In this document: one piece after another, positions 16,006-24,949 of the stretch
How positions within the stretch are numbered: position 1 is the stretch's first letter
How the letters are laid out: each line of letters starts with the position of its first letter
Assembly (NCBI GenBank): GCA_038206765.1
Contig: JBBRAM010000004.1
Span: forward strand, 143,189-207,188
Source: UKL13-2 sp038206765
GTDB lineage: Bacteria > Pseudomonadota > Gammaproteobacteria > Burkholderiales > Usitatibacteraceae
Direction: 5' to 3'
DNA: 64,000 nucleotides
Notes under the pieces: model-generated
Told to the model about the DNA's origin: nothing
What the model saw: only the letters and a program-made list of their open reading frames with translations
Database searches by the model: none
Translations under genes and position numbers: made by a program

Positions 16006-17841
16006 ATGAAACTGTTTGAAAATTTTAAGAAAACTAACAAGTCTAAAAAGTTTATGTCGGCACTTGGTATTTTGCCTCTTACGGTTGCAGCAACCGTGGC
16101 TAGTACACTGGCATCCGCGCAGGCGATCACGTTCAGCAACGTGAATCTCGACGGCGGCCCATCACGCGCGATTGTCGTTCGCTCAGCGGATGCACAACTC
16201 AAAGCGGGTCGTTTGGTTAACGGCCAGCTTCAATTCACCACAATGACTGATCCCGGGATTAATTTTCGGCTGATTGCCGCTATTGATCTCAACAAAAGCG
16301 GCAAGTCGGATCTGGTTTTTCATAATTTGAGCCAAGGCATTTCGGGTGATGTCAACGTCTGGCGCAATTTTCAGTCCACTAGCCAATACACGCTGCGCAA
16401 GCTCAAAACTGTCTGGTACGCGCAAGCCTTCGGTGATTTGGATAATGATGGATTTGGCGATATCGTGTTTCGCTATACCGACACCACTGATCCCCGGGTG
16501 AACGATATCGGTGTCTCCTATGTCTGGTTTACTAACGCTACCGGTGTTGACATCGTCCGCAAGCGCGGTGGTGCGCCGTTAACTTGGACCCTGCTCGGCG
16601 CAGCTGACTTAAACGGCGACGGTGTGTCCGATATGCTCTACGTCAGCCCGGACAACCAACTCCGTGCGCTGATGGGCACACCGGGTCGTACCTGTGCCAA
16701 TTTGTTGGCAGGCACCATCCCGGCTGGGTTTACGGCGGTGCGGTTGGGCGATTTCACCGGCGGCGGGCGCAGCGATGTGCTGATTCGCAACAACATAACG
16801 GGTGTCGTGCAATTGATGTCGTTGAATGCGTCAGGTTTAACGCTGCCACCTTATGCCGGCGCACCCGATGATCCGAATGCATCTTGCACTCCCAGTACGC
16901 TGGTGGTCAGCAATGTGCCGCGCAACTTCTTGGCGGCGACTTTGGCGACCATCACGAATGCGCAGTTCTTTGCGATGGCGGATTTAAATGGCGACGGCAT
17001 TCTCGATATCATTTGGCAGCAGCCGGATGGCACGCTAACAACTTGGCTGATGAGAGCTGGCGGCGCTGAACCGATAGTGACTCTCAATGCGGGCACCGCA
17101 CCGTTTAAAGCGGTGACGCCTCCACCCGTAGCGGGTGGCACGTGCACCAGTTTAGTGTTCACAACGGGTACTACCTACGATAACCGTGGCACGGTCACAC
17201 AAACTAACGGTGGTGCCGCCATCGGCACGTCAGATTTGCGCACCACCGTCATTGGTCCGGGCAGCTATAAAGGCCAACCAGTTATCATCGTTGAGGCGCG
17301 CGCTATTGCCAACGGCCAGCTAATTGCCAACGCGGGCTATACCCGGTCTTACTATGAGGATCGCGGCTCCACCACCGGCGTGATTGCGATTGATCAGTTT
17401 AATGCCGATGGCAGTATTGCTGTAACAACCAGCTACTTGCCAGTGGATTATCAACCCAAAACCTACGCTGTCGGCGCCAATTATAGTGGGCAATCCAGAG
17501 CGACAACGGTTGCGATGACCGGCGGTTTTAACACCACCGTCATTACCGATTTCACCTATACCGGCAGTATTACGGGAACAGAAACGGTCACCGTTCCAGC
17601 GGGCACGTTTAACAATGCCTGTGTCGCGACGTCGACGGTGAACCTCGTCACGACCGTTAACTTTCCAGGTCTGGGCGATGTGGCCACGACGTGCGCTGCC
17701 ACGGCAAAAGGGTGGCTCTCACCTATCGGCAATGTTAAAGGGCAAGTCATCCAATCGAGTTGCGTGGGCAATACCGTTGGTGCCTTCGTGCAAGCACCCA
17801 GCACGTCGATAACGGATTTGATTGCCTACAGCATAAAATAA
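16006..17841 (+). CDS. Exported FG-GAP propeller protein with unknown C-terminal domain
   Basis: A 611-residue protein with AGGAG before its ATG and a signal peptide ending near residue 39 (STLASAQA). Residues about 40-370 are the same FG-GAP module as in the neighbouring genes (NVNLDGG, DLNKSGKSDLVF, GDLDNDGFGD, ADLNGDGVSD, ADLNGDGILD). The C-terminal 230 residues are beta-rich and contain GTETVTVPAGTFNNAC, a motif common in exported proteins of unknown role, plus paired cysteines near the end. It could be a separate surface protein or a partner of the RCC1 protein upstream. No enzymatic motif is seen. Confidence 0.82.
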   Translation: MKLFENFKKTNKSKKFMSALGILPLTVAATVASTLASAQAITFSNVNLDGGPSRAIVVRSADAQLKAGRLVNGQLQFTTMTDPGINFRLIAAIDLNKSGKSDLVFHNLSQGISGDVNVWRNFQSTSQYTLRKLKTVWYAQAFGDLDNDGFGDIVFRYTDTTDPRVNDIGVSYVWFTNATGVDIVRKRGGAPLTWTLLGAADLNGDGVSDMLYVSPDNQLRALMGTPGRTCANLLAGTIPAGFTAVRLGDFTGGGRSDVLIRNNITGVVQLMSLNASGLTLPPYAGAPDDPNASCTPSTLVVSNVPRNFLAATLATITNAQFFAMADLNGDGILDIIWQQPDGTLTTWLMRAGGAEPIVTLNAGTAPFKAVTPPPVAGGTCTSLVFTTGTTYDNRGTVTQTNGGAAIGTSDLRTTVIGPGSYKGQPVIIVEARAIANGQLIANAGYTRSYYEDRGSTTGVIAIDQFNADGSIAVTTSYLPVDYQPKTYAVGANYSGQSRATTVAMTGGFNTTVITDFTYTGSITGTETVTVPAGTFNNACVATSTVNLVTTVNFPGLGDVATTCAATAKGWLSPIGNVKGQVIQSSCVGNTVGAFVQAPSTSITDLIAYSIK

Positions 17842-18001
17842 AGGCATTAAATCAAACGATGCGCAATTGGAAGACGGATCAGGCACCGGGTTGTTAAAAC
17901 GGGGTCTCAAAAACTACGTCGCAAACGCGCCAATCAAGAAGCGTGAATGCAACTCCGTTTTGCAACAAGAATGGCGCGACTCAAATAGTGTTCGCACACC
18001 A

Positions 18002-18032
18002 GGCCCGCATTTTCAACAATGCGGGCCTTTTT
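18002..18032 (+). terminator. Terminator after the second FG-GAP gene
   Basis: GGCCCGCATT pairs with AATGCGGGCC across the loop TTCAAC and is followed by five T residues. It lies 160 bases after the stop of the gene ending at 17841 and would close that transcript. Confidence 0.9.
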
Positions 18033-18052
18033 CGTACTGAGCGTTTATTTTT

Positions 18053-18121
18053 ATAAGCACCAGCACTGGCCAGCATTTCCAAGCAAATTGCTTGGAGATG
18101 CTGGCCAGTGCTGGTGCTTAT
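18053..18121. repeat. 69-bp near-perfect palindrome (copy E of the dispersed family)
   Basis: Two 34-base arms with a single mismatch, centred at 18087. The outer arm begins ATAAGCACCAGCACTGGCC. It shares CAGCACTGGC and CTTGGA with copy A at 12826, suggesting a related but more symmetrical member. It comes directly after a terminator and lacks its own T-run. Confidence 0.85.
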
Positions 18122-18267
18122 ATTCCGGGAAATTCTAAAAAGCCTTGTCTCCTCTGCGGCCCCGTTCGGCGACGCCGGGTCAACAGGCTTAAGGTAGCGC
18201 CATCGGCTGCTGGACCCAACCACTACCTATCGAATCTTTAGCTTGTCCTGACGTGTTGGGGAAGCGG

Positions 18268-18285
18268 TGTCGCGAAATGGCGACA
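18268..18285. promoter_or_regulatory. Candidate enhancer-binding palindrome upstream of the sigma-54 promoter
   Basis: TGTCGC-GAAATG-GCGACA is a perfect six-base inverted repeat centred about 134 bases upstream of the transcription start predicted from 18385-18399. That is the usual distance for a bacterial enhancer-binding protein site. The protein that would bind it is not known from this window. Confidence 0.5.
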
Positions 18286-18320
18286 AATTCGAGCTGACTG
18301 GTGGAAACAAAGATTGCCGC

Positions 18321-18358
18321 AAACCCCGCGCTAGGCGGGGCTTTCCAGCCATTTTAAC
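18321..18358 (+). repeat. Second copy of the repeat found inside ybiB
   Basis: It matches 575-613 with three substitutions and one gap. Here CCCCGC and GGCGGGG form a hairpin around GCTA, and the copy is in non-coding DNA between a candidate enhancer site and a sigma-54 promoter. Confidence 0.6.
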
Positions 18359-18384
18359 GTTAACGTAGCAAGAAGTCGTGGCGC

Positions 18385-18399
18385 TGGCACGCAAGTTGC
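18385..18399 (+). promoter_or_regulatory. Sigma-54 (RpoN) promoter of the DUF1800-DUF1501 operon
   Basis: TGGCACG-CAAG-TTGC, preceded by C, matches the invariant parts of the sigma-54 consensus, with GG at -24 and GC at -12. Transcription would start near 18411. The -12 element is also part of a strong hairpin, GCAAGTTGC-GGA-GCAACTTGC (18391-18411), extended by CAC/GTG. Confidence 0.72.
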
Positions 18400-18516
18400 G
18401 GAGCAACTTGCAGTGGTAGGCCCGTGAGTTATTGGGCATATCCAATCAACCTGCACTGTTTCAGCGATTTCATGGTTGACCGTGATCGCCCCTGCAAACT
18501 TCTTCAGAGAAGCATC

Positions 18517-21500
18517 ATGCCAAAATCACTATTTGCCGCACGCCAGATTAATCTCAATAGCTCAGTTGAACCATTTGCATTTTTAAGCATTAGTGCATTG
18601 AAATGGTTACGGGCATCGCTGTTAGCAGGGTTGACAGCGCTGCCGTTGATTGTTATTTTTCTCAGCACGGCGGTGTTTTCCACACAAGCGACTGGCCAGG
18701 CCGTCGTCTTCAGTAACGTCAATTTAGACGGCAGCGCATCGAAAGCGATCGTCGCCCGCTCGGTTGATGGTCAGTTGAGAGCTGGTCGGCTGGTTAACAA
18801 CCAATTTCAATACACGACCCTCACCGATCCGGGACCGAACTTTCGGCTGTTGGCCGCCGTTGACCTTAATAAAAACGGTAAGGCCGATCTCGTGTTTCAA
18901 GATATGACGCAGGGTGAGTTCGGCGATGTAAAAGTGTGGAGCGATTTCCAGCCCTCGCTGCAATATACGCTGCGTCAAGTCAAACGCGTTTGGGATGTTC
19001 AGGCGCATGGCGATTTGGATGGCGATGGCTTTGGCGATTTGGTTTGGCGCTATACGGTCACGAACTCTCCCGATACCGGTGTTTCCTATATTTGGTTTAC
19101 CGACGGGGGCAGCGTGACCAAAGTCCGGAAACGCGGCGGTGCGCCGCTGGACTGGACGTTGCTGGGCGCTGCCGATATAAATGCCGATGGCGCGATGGAT
19201 ATGCTCTACATCAGCCCCGGCAACCAGCTTCGGGTGCTAATGGGGACAGCTAACCGTACTTGTGCCAATCTGAGCGCGGGTGTGATCCAAGACGGTTTTA
19301 CCGCGCTTAAATTCGGCGATTTCACCGGCAGTGGTCGCGGCGATGTGCTGGTTCGTAATAACACCACAGGGGTTGTGCAATTGCTCTCGTTGAGCGCAAT
19401 GGGCTTAACACTGCCCGCCTATGCAGGCGCACCGGACGATCAAAATGCGTCGTGCACATCAAGCACGCTGGGGATCACCAATACAGCGCGCTTTTTGCCG
19501 ATCACGCCTACCACTGCCAAGTTTTATGCCGCAGGTGATTTCAATGGTGACGGTATCGCCGATATCGTCTGGCAGCAAGCAGACGGCACCTTGACGGTGT
19601 GGCTCATGCAGGCCAACGGTGCGGCTCCGATTATCATTGCCAATGCGGGTAATGGGCCATTTGCTCCCGGTTCCGTAGTCCCACCCCCACCACCCCCACC
19701 ACCAGCGCCGACAAACCAACCGCCAACGGTCTTGCTGACCTCGCCCGCCAACGGCACCAGCAGCGTTGCTGGAACCACGATTAACATTGCAGCCACTGCA
19801 AGTGACGCTGATGGCAGCATTGCCAAGGTTGAATTCTTTGCCGGCGCCAACAAGCTCGGCGAAAAAACGGCTGCGCCATACACCTACGCATGGACCAATG
19901 CGGTAGCAGGCACATACGCGATTACGGCCAAAGCCACCGACAATGCCGGTGCGACCGCCACGAGCGCAGCAACCAACATTACCGTGACGGCGGTGGTTGT
20001 GCCGCCGCCACCGGCAAATCCACCGCCAACGGTTTCCCTGACGTCGCCAGCTAACAACGCTACGTTCACGGTGGGTACCACAATCAATATTGCCGCCAAT
20101 GCTGCTGATGCTAACGGCACGGTCGCCAAGGTTGAATTTTTTGCCGGCACCACCAAGCTAGGTGAAAAAGCCGCCGCGCCGTACACCTATGCATGGACTA
20201 ACGCCCTAGTAGGTGGTTATAGCCTAACCGCCAAAGCGACTGATAATTTGGGTGCTACCACTATCAGCGCGGCCGTCAATGTGGCGGTAACTGCCGTCGG
20301 CATTCCGCCACCGGTAACCGGTAGCGGCACGGGGCTGTTGGCCGAGTATTTCACCAATGTTGATTTGATTGCGCCATCAACTGCCGTTCGTGTGGACAGC
20401 ACAGTGGATTTTGCGTGGCTAGATGCGACCATCCCAGCACCCGGCATTGGCGCGAGCAACTTCTCAGTGCGCTGGACGGGCGAAGTTGTCGCGCCGGTCA
20501 CAGGGGCTGTGACGTTCTCAACATCGAGTGATGACGGTGTGCGTTTGTGGGTCAACAACCAACAACTCATCAATAACTGGACGGGTCATGGTGCCACTGT
20601 CGACACCGGCGCACCGATACAAATGGTCTCGGGGCAACGCTATCCGATTCGTTTGGAATATTTTCAGGGCGGAGGCGGAAAAGAAATCAAATTACGTTGG
20701 GCGCACGCCAGTAACAGCAACGCGGCGCAGGCTGTGCCAATGTTGAACTTAATTCCAGCGACTACAGCTAATTTCACGCTTGTCGTCGGCTTGTCGGCGC
20801 AATCGCCAGACAGCTTCACGGCGCCCAGCATGATCAACCTGACGGCTACGCCGGCAGTATCAGGTTCCGGCAAACCGATTGCGAAAGTAGAGTTTTTCCA
20901 AATCACCACACAAGCTGGCGTTCAAAGTGCCGTCAAGCTAGGTGAGGCAACGGCCGCGCCCTGGGCGTATGCATGGACCAATGTTGCCGTCGGCGCCTAT
21001 ACCATCGCCGCGCGGGCGACCGATAGCGTGGGTGTCACGGGCAGCTCGCCATCGGTAAGCTTTACCATTGCCACCGCACCATTGTCGGTCTCGGCTGCGA
21101 CGATGGATGCCGCGCGGCTATTGGAGCAGACCACATTTGGCGCAACCCGCAGCGAGATTAACCGCGTTGCCAGCATCGGGGTTGACGCTTATCTGAATGA
21201 GCAATTCAATGCACCCCAAACTCTTCATTTGGATACCGTACGCACTGACCCAAGGTACCCCAAGGAGCCATACGCGGTCATGATGCCGTCAATTTGGAAA
21301 CAGTATTTTGAGGCTAACGATCAATTGCGTCAGCGAGTGGTGTCGGCACTCTCGCAGATCGTGGTGATCTCCTTGCAAAACAACACGATCGGCGATCAGG
21401 CCTGCGGTGCTGCAGCTTATTTGGACATCATTGGGCGCAATGCGTTTGGCAATTACCGCGATATTCTGAAGCAGGTAACGATGTCGCCGGCGATGGGCGA

Positions 21501-22746
21501 ATATTTGAATATGAAAGGCAGCGCCAAGGCCGATCCGGTGCTGAAGTCTATTCCTAGCGAAAACTATGCGCGTGAATTATTGCAACTATTTTCGATCGGC
21601 ACCGTGATGCTCAATCTTGATGGTTCGGTGCAATTTAGTGGCGGAAAACCGGTTGAGACCTATAGCGAGGCGACGGCACAAGAATTCGCGCGTGCTCTCA
21701 CGGGATGGCATTTCGCCGGGCAAGATCAGACCAAAACATGGCGCTGGTTGTATCCCGATGTGCCTTATCCTAGCGACGCAGCATCAGGCGCAAAAGCTTG
21801 TGCGGCATGGTCGCAGCCGATGCAACCATGGTTGGCAAGCTATCGCGCCAGCGACGACAAACGTGACATTGCTGGCGGCGCACATGACACCGGAACGAAA
21901 GCGCTGTTGACCTACGCAGGGTCTAACAATTTCAAACAAAGCATCCCTGCCAGCCAAACGCCCCAGCAGGATTTGGGTGACGTGATAGAGAACGTGTTTA
22001 ACCATCCCAATGTTGGGCCATTCATTAGCGAGCTGCTAATTCAGCGCCTGGTCACAAGCAACCCGACGGGCGCCTATGTGGCACGCGTTGCCACCGTGTT
22101 CAACAACAACGGCGCGGGTGTTCGCGGTGATTTGAAAGCGGTTGTCAAAGCCATTCTGACGGATGCGGAAGCACGTACGCCTGTCGCTGGCCAATCGCCA
22201 TCGTTTGGCAAACTGCGCGAACCGATTATTCGCTTTACACAGTTTCACCGTGCGTTCAGTGCCGTAATGGCTGGTGGGGCTTACTCTAATATCTACGACC
22301 TGGGAGATTCCACTGAGCTTGGACAAAGCCCACTCAATGCACCAAGTGTGTTTAATTTTTATCACCCAGATTTCTCTGCAACCGGCCCGCTTGCTAAAGC
22401 ATCGCTGGTGGGACCTGAATTTGAAATTACCAACAGTGCAACCATTGCTGGATTTATGGATTTCAGCAAATACAGTATCGTCGGCGGTTTCAGTAGTTAC
22501 GATCCAACTAAGTGGCTCAAACCAAACTACGATGCTTACCTTGTGATGGCAAACACCCCAGCGACGATGGTTGACGAGCTAAACGTGTTGCTGATGGCAG
22601 GATCAATGAGCCCACAGTTTCGCACCCAGCTCATTGATGTTGCCACAAAGTTAACTGACAGCAGCGCCACTACGCAAAGCATGGAGCGCTTGAAACTCGT
22701 TTTATGGCTCATTCTCAACTCGCCCGAATACTCGATTCAAAAATAA
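18517..22746 (+). CDS. Large exported DUF1800 protein with FG-GAP, Ig-like and PA14 domains
   Basis: With the ATG at 18517 the protein has 1409 residues; GTG at 18424 and ATG at 18472 are in-frame alternatives downstream of the predicted transcription start. Order: signal/TM segment (about 28-52), FG-GAP module (about 61-385), Pro-rich linker, two near-identical Ig-like repeats (about 402-493 and 503-593; KVEFFAG, GEKTAAPYTYAWTN), PA14 domain (about 601-738; GLLAEYF, SSDDGVRLWVNN), a third Ig-like domain, then DUF1800 (about 861-1409; LLEQTTFGAT, ENYARELLQLFSIG, ARALTGWHF). PA14 suggests glycan binding. DUF1800 function is unknown; it is usually encoded with DUF1501, as here. The FG-GAP part is closest to that of the gene at 13030. 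Confidence 0.9.
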   Translation: MPKSLFAARQINLNSSVEPFAFLSISALKWLRASLLAGLTALPLIVIFLSTAVFSTQATGQAVVFSNVNLDGSASKAIVARSVDGQLRAGRLVNNQFQYTTLTDPGPNFRLLAAVDLNKNGKADLVFQDMTQGEFGDVKVWSDFQPSLQYTLRQVKRVWDVQAHGDLDGDGFGDLVWRYTVTNSPDTGVSYIWFTDGGSVTKVRKRGGAPLDWTLLGAADINADGAMDMLYISPGNQLRVLMGTANRTCANLSAGVIQDGFTALKFGDFTGSGRGDVLVRNNTTGVVQLLSLSAMGLTLPAYAGAPDDQNASCTSSTLGITNTARFLPITPTTAKFYAAGDFNGDGIADIVWQQADGTLTVWLMQANGAAPIIIANAGNGPFAPGSVVPPPPPPPPAPTNQPPTVLLTSPANGTSSVAGTTINIAATASDADGSIAKVEFFAGANKLGEKTAAPYTYAWTNAVAGTYAITAKATDNAGATATSAATNITVTAVVVPPPPANPPPTVSLTSPANNATFTVGTTINIAANAADANGTVAKVEFFAGTTKLGEKAAAPYTYAWTNALVGGYSLTAKATDNLGATTISAAVNVAVTAVGIPPPVTGSGTGLLAEYFTNVDLIAPSTAVRVDSTVDFAWLDATIPAPGIGASNFSVRWTGEVVAPVTGAVTFSTSSDDGVRLWVNNQQLINNWTGHGATVDTGAPIQMVSGQRYPIRLEYFQGGGGKEIKLRWAHASNSNAAQAVPMLNLIPATTANFTLVVGLSAQSPDSFTAPSMINLTATPAVSGSGKPIAKVEFFQITTQAGVQSAVKLGEATAAPWAYAWTNVAVGAYTIAARATDSVGVTGSSPSVSFTIATAPLSVSAATMDAARLLEQTTFGATRSEINRVASIGVDAYLNEQFNAPQTLHLDTVRTDPRYPKEPYAVMMPSIWKQYFEANDQLRQRVVSALSQIVVISLQNNTIGDQACGAAAYLDIIGRNAFGNYRDILKQVTMSPAMGEYLNMKGSAKADPVLKSIPSENYARELLQLFSIGTVMLNLDGSVQFSGGKPVETYSEATAQEFARALTGWHFAGQDQTKTWRWLYPDVPYPSDAASGAKACAAWSQPMQPWLASYRASDDKRDIAGGAHDTGTKALLTYAGSNNFKQSIPASQTPQQDLGDVIENVFNHPNVGPFISELLIQRLVTSNPTGAYVARVATVFNNNGAGVRGDLKAVVKAILTDAEARTPVAGQSPSFGKLREPIIRFTQFHRAFSAVMAGGAYSNIYDLGDSTELGQSPLNAPSVFNFYHPDFSATGPLAKASLVGPEFEITNSATIAGFMDFSKYSIVGGFSSYDPTKWLKPNYDAYLVMANTPATMVDELNVLLMAGSMSPQFRTQLIDVATKLTDSSATTQSMERLKLVLWLILNSPEYSIQK

Positions 22747-22756
22747 GGAACGTCCC

Positions 22757-24292
22757 ATGAAAGAATGCAATTTAAAAACCGCGGATCTTCATACTGATCG
22801 TCGAGCGTTCATGAAGGCTATGTCGATTGCGGCAGCCACGCCGATGCTCGGTGGCATTATGCAGGCGGCCAATGCGGCCGGCCCCTTCACCGATTATCGT
22901 GCCATGGTTTGCGTATTTTTATACGGCGGTAATGATAGTCATAACCTGGTGATCCCGCTGGGTAGCGAATGGGCGGGCTATGCCAGCGCAAGGGGAAATT
23001 TGGCGATACCAGCCGGGAATGCATTGCCGATCAATGCCGGTATTTCGGGCCGCACATTCGGCTTACACCCGTCGATGGCGGGCTTAGCCAATATTTTTAA
23101 TACGGATAAAAAAGTCGCCGTATTGTCCAATGTCGGCGTACTGTTGCAACCTACGCCGCTCGCTAGTTATAAATCACGAACCAATTTGCCGCCCCAGTTA
23201 TTTTCGCACTCTGATATGCAAAGCCACTGGCAATCGGGGCATGCCGATGTACCCGCATTGACCGGTTGGGGAGGGCGCTTGGCCGATATTGTGGAGGCCG
23301 CTAACGGCAATAGCCAGGTTTCAGTATCGATCAGTGTGTCGGGGCAAAACTTACTGCAAAAGGGCGATCGCGTCGTTAGCTATACCGTGTCGGGTTGGAA
23401 CAACCCGAAGAGCACGATCACCAGCCGCCTGCGTTCGTATCGAGACTGGGACAGCTATTCAGCCTCGCGTCCTGCTCCCCAAGCCGCATTTGAAAATCAA
23501 CTCAAACTTGCCCGTACCAATATATTGGAAGACCAATGGGGCGATATGGCGGTTCGTGCACTTAATAGCGGTGAGTTTGTTAACGGTGTGTTGTATAACG
23601 TCAATGCCACTGGTGATCCACTCCGGGATTCGGCGGGCAATGTTTCCGAAAAATTTCCCATCACACCCGCACCACCGGTCAGCTTTACGAGCTCATCAGG
23701 CCAAGCACGCACGAACGACCTGGCTAAGCAGTTGCGTTCAGTGGCGAATATGATTGCAGCGCGCGATAGTTTGGGCGTGAAGCGGCAGGTATTTTTTGTG
23801 TCGATTGGTGGCTTTGATAATCACGGCGACCAATTCAAGGACTCCAACAACGCAACCACCCCGATTTTGAGCGGCTACCATGCCGATCTATTTAAACAAG
23901 TTGACGAAGCGCTCACCTGGTTTTACAACTGGACCAAGACACAAAATATCGCTAACAACGTTACCACCTTTACCATGTCGGAATTTGGTCGCACGCTTAC
24001 TTCAAACGGCGCCGGCAGCGACCACGGCTGGGGCGGACATCACGTTGTTTTAGGCGGTGCGGTGAATGGCGGCACGATTTATGGCGGGGCAAATGCCGGT
24101 GAAGAGTTCCCAATCGTCGCCGTCAATACGACTACTGATGTTGGTCAGGGCAGATTGCTACCCACCACATCGGTTGATGAAGTCGGCGCCACATTGTCGA
24201 AATGGATGGGCGCGTCCGCCAGCGAACTAACCACAATATTCCCGAATTTAGGACGCTTCGCAAGGCCGGGTGGAATGTCGTTTTTGAACTGA
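22757..24292 (+). CDS. DUF1501 family exported protein
   Basis: A 511-residue protein with a twin-arginine-like signal (DRRAFMKAMSIAAATPML, to about residue 40). The mature part starts with MVCVFLYGGNDSHNLVIPL and contains SIGGFDNHGDQ and FTMSEFGRTLTSNGAGSDHGWGGHH in outline, the metal-site-like motifs that place DUF1501 near the alkaline phosphatase/sulfatase fold. It starts ten bases after the DUF1800 stop, with AAGGAACG upstream, so the two are almost certainly co-transcribed. The reaction and substrate are unknown. Confidence 0.92.
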   Translation: MKECNLKTADLHTDRRAFMKAMSIAAATPMLGGIMQAANAAGPFTDYRAMVCVFLYGGNDSHNLVIPLGSEWAGYASARGNLAIPAGNALPINAGISGRTFGLHPSMAGLANIFNTDKKVAVLSNVGVLLQPTPLASYKSRTNLPPQLFSHSDMQSHWQSGHADVPALTGWGGRLADIVEAANGNSQVSVSISVSGQNLLQKGDRVVSYTVSGWNNPKSTITSRLRSYRDWDSYSASRPAPQAAFENQLKLARTNILEDQWGDMAVRALNSGEFVNGVLYNVNATGDPLRDSAGNVSEKFPITPAPPVSFTSSSGQARTNDLAKQLRSVANMIAARDSLGVKRQVFFVSIGGFDNHGDQFKDSNNATTPILSGYHADLFKQVDEALTWFYNWTKTQNIANNVTTFTMSEFGRTLTSNGAGSDHGWGGHHVVLGGAVNGGTIYGGANAGEEFPIVAVNTTTDVGQGRLLPTTSVDEVGATLSKWMGASASELTTIFPNLGRFARPGGMSFLN

Positions 24293-24460
24293 GCGGTCGT
24301 TACGATTGAATCAATTTAGGTGGTGAGAGCTTACGCGGCTATTGCCTGCAAGCGCGATTGCTTTTGCAAAGCGGACACATCAACACTTCGATTGGATACT
24401 GGCTTTCGCTGATTCCATGACTTTAACGCGCACCACATGCCAAGAAAAAAATGCAACTAA

Positions 24461-24485
24461 AAAGGGCGCAGTCTTTGCGCCCTTT
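24461..24485 (+). terminator. Terminator between DUF1501 gene and psiF-like gene
   Basis: AAAGGGCGCA pairs with TGCGCCCTTT and is followed by T residues on the plus strand and preceded by A residues, so it can serve both convergent genes. Confidence 0.88.
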
Positions 24486-24520
24486 TTCGTTGCCTACAGA
24501 TTTGCTTACTAAGAGACCCC

Positions 24521-24853
24521 TTATTTACTCAGGCACTCTTTCATAAACGCCTTGCGCTCGTCGCCTTTTTTACCGCCCGTTTTGGCGTCGGCGTTACAAG
24601 ACTTCATTTTTTCTTGTTGCGCTTTCTTTTTGTCGCTGACCGCGGCCTTGTCAGGGTTGCCGTCCTTTTTCAGACATTCCGACATAAAGGCCTTGCGTTC
24701 AGATTTGTCTTTGCCAGTTGTTTTGAAATCGGCGCTACAGGTTTTCATCTTGTTGTTTTGTGCGCTCTTGCCATCGGTCGCGGCATGGGCTGAAGTCGCT
24801 GCGATTGGGAGCGCAAGCAAGAGTGCTACTAAGCATTTTTTAAAATTATTCAT
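24521..24853 (-). CDS. psiF: PsiF repeat family exported protein
   Basis: A 110-residue protein with a signal peptide ending around SAHAA (residue 25) and two PsiF repeats, each of the form KMKxCxADxKTxGKxxxERKAFMxECLKK. PsiF is a phosphate-starvation-inducible protein of unknown function in E. coli, and similar short proteins are common in Burkholderiales. The spacing of the paired cysteines in each repeat suggests intra-repeat disulphides. It is monocistronic. Confidence 0.88.
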   Translation of the reverse strand: MNNFKKCLVALLLALPIAATSAHAATDGKSAQNNKMKTCSADFKTTGKDKSERKAFMSECLKKDGNPDKAAVSDKKKAQQEKMKSCNADAKTGGKKGDERKAFMKECLSK

Positions 24854-24949
24854 TGATCATCTCCGGAAGTATTTAGTGGCACGCCAAAAGTTTAATGCAG
24901 GGTAAGGGTTTGGAAAAGTCCTGCAATGCTGAAAACGCTTGTTGTTGGT

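Larger units (their letters stand above)
17842..18516. other. Long structured intergenic region before the DUF1800 gene
   Basis: About 675 bases without a convincing gene. In order it holds a terminator (18002-18032), a near-perfect 69-base palindrome (18053-18121), potential hairpins AAGCCTTGT/ACAGGCTT (18140-18190) and GGTAG/CTACC (18193-18227), a perfect palindrome TGTCGC-N6-GCGACA (18268-18285), a repeat shared with ybiB (18321-18358), and a sigma-54 promoter (18385-18399). Minus-strand open frames here are artefacts of these repeats. Confidence 0.65.

Noticed and set aside
18140..18360. Possible riboswitch (c-di-GMP-like GGTAGC and GCAAA elements) before the DUF1800 gene
   Set aside because: The order of motifs does not fit the GEMM consensus, and the predicted sigma-54 start lies downstream of this region, so it would not be transcribed with the gene from that promoter.
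18227..18445. Minus-strand open frame sharing KMAGKPR with a minus-strand frame inside ybiB
   Set aside because: The shared peptide is a translation of the palindromic repeat at 575-613 and 18321-18358, not of related genes.
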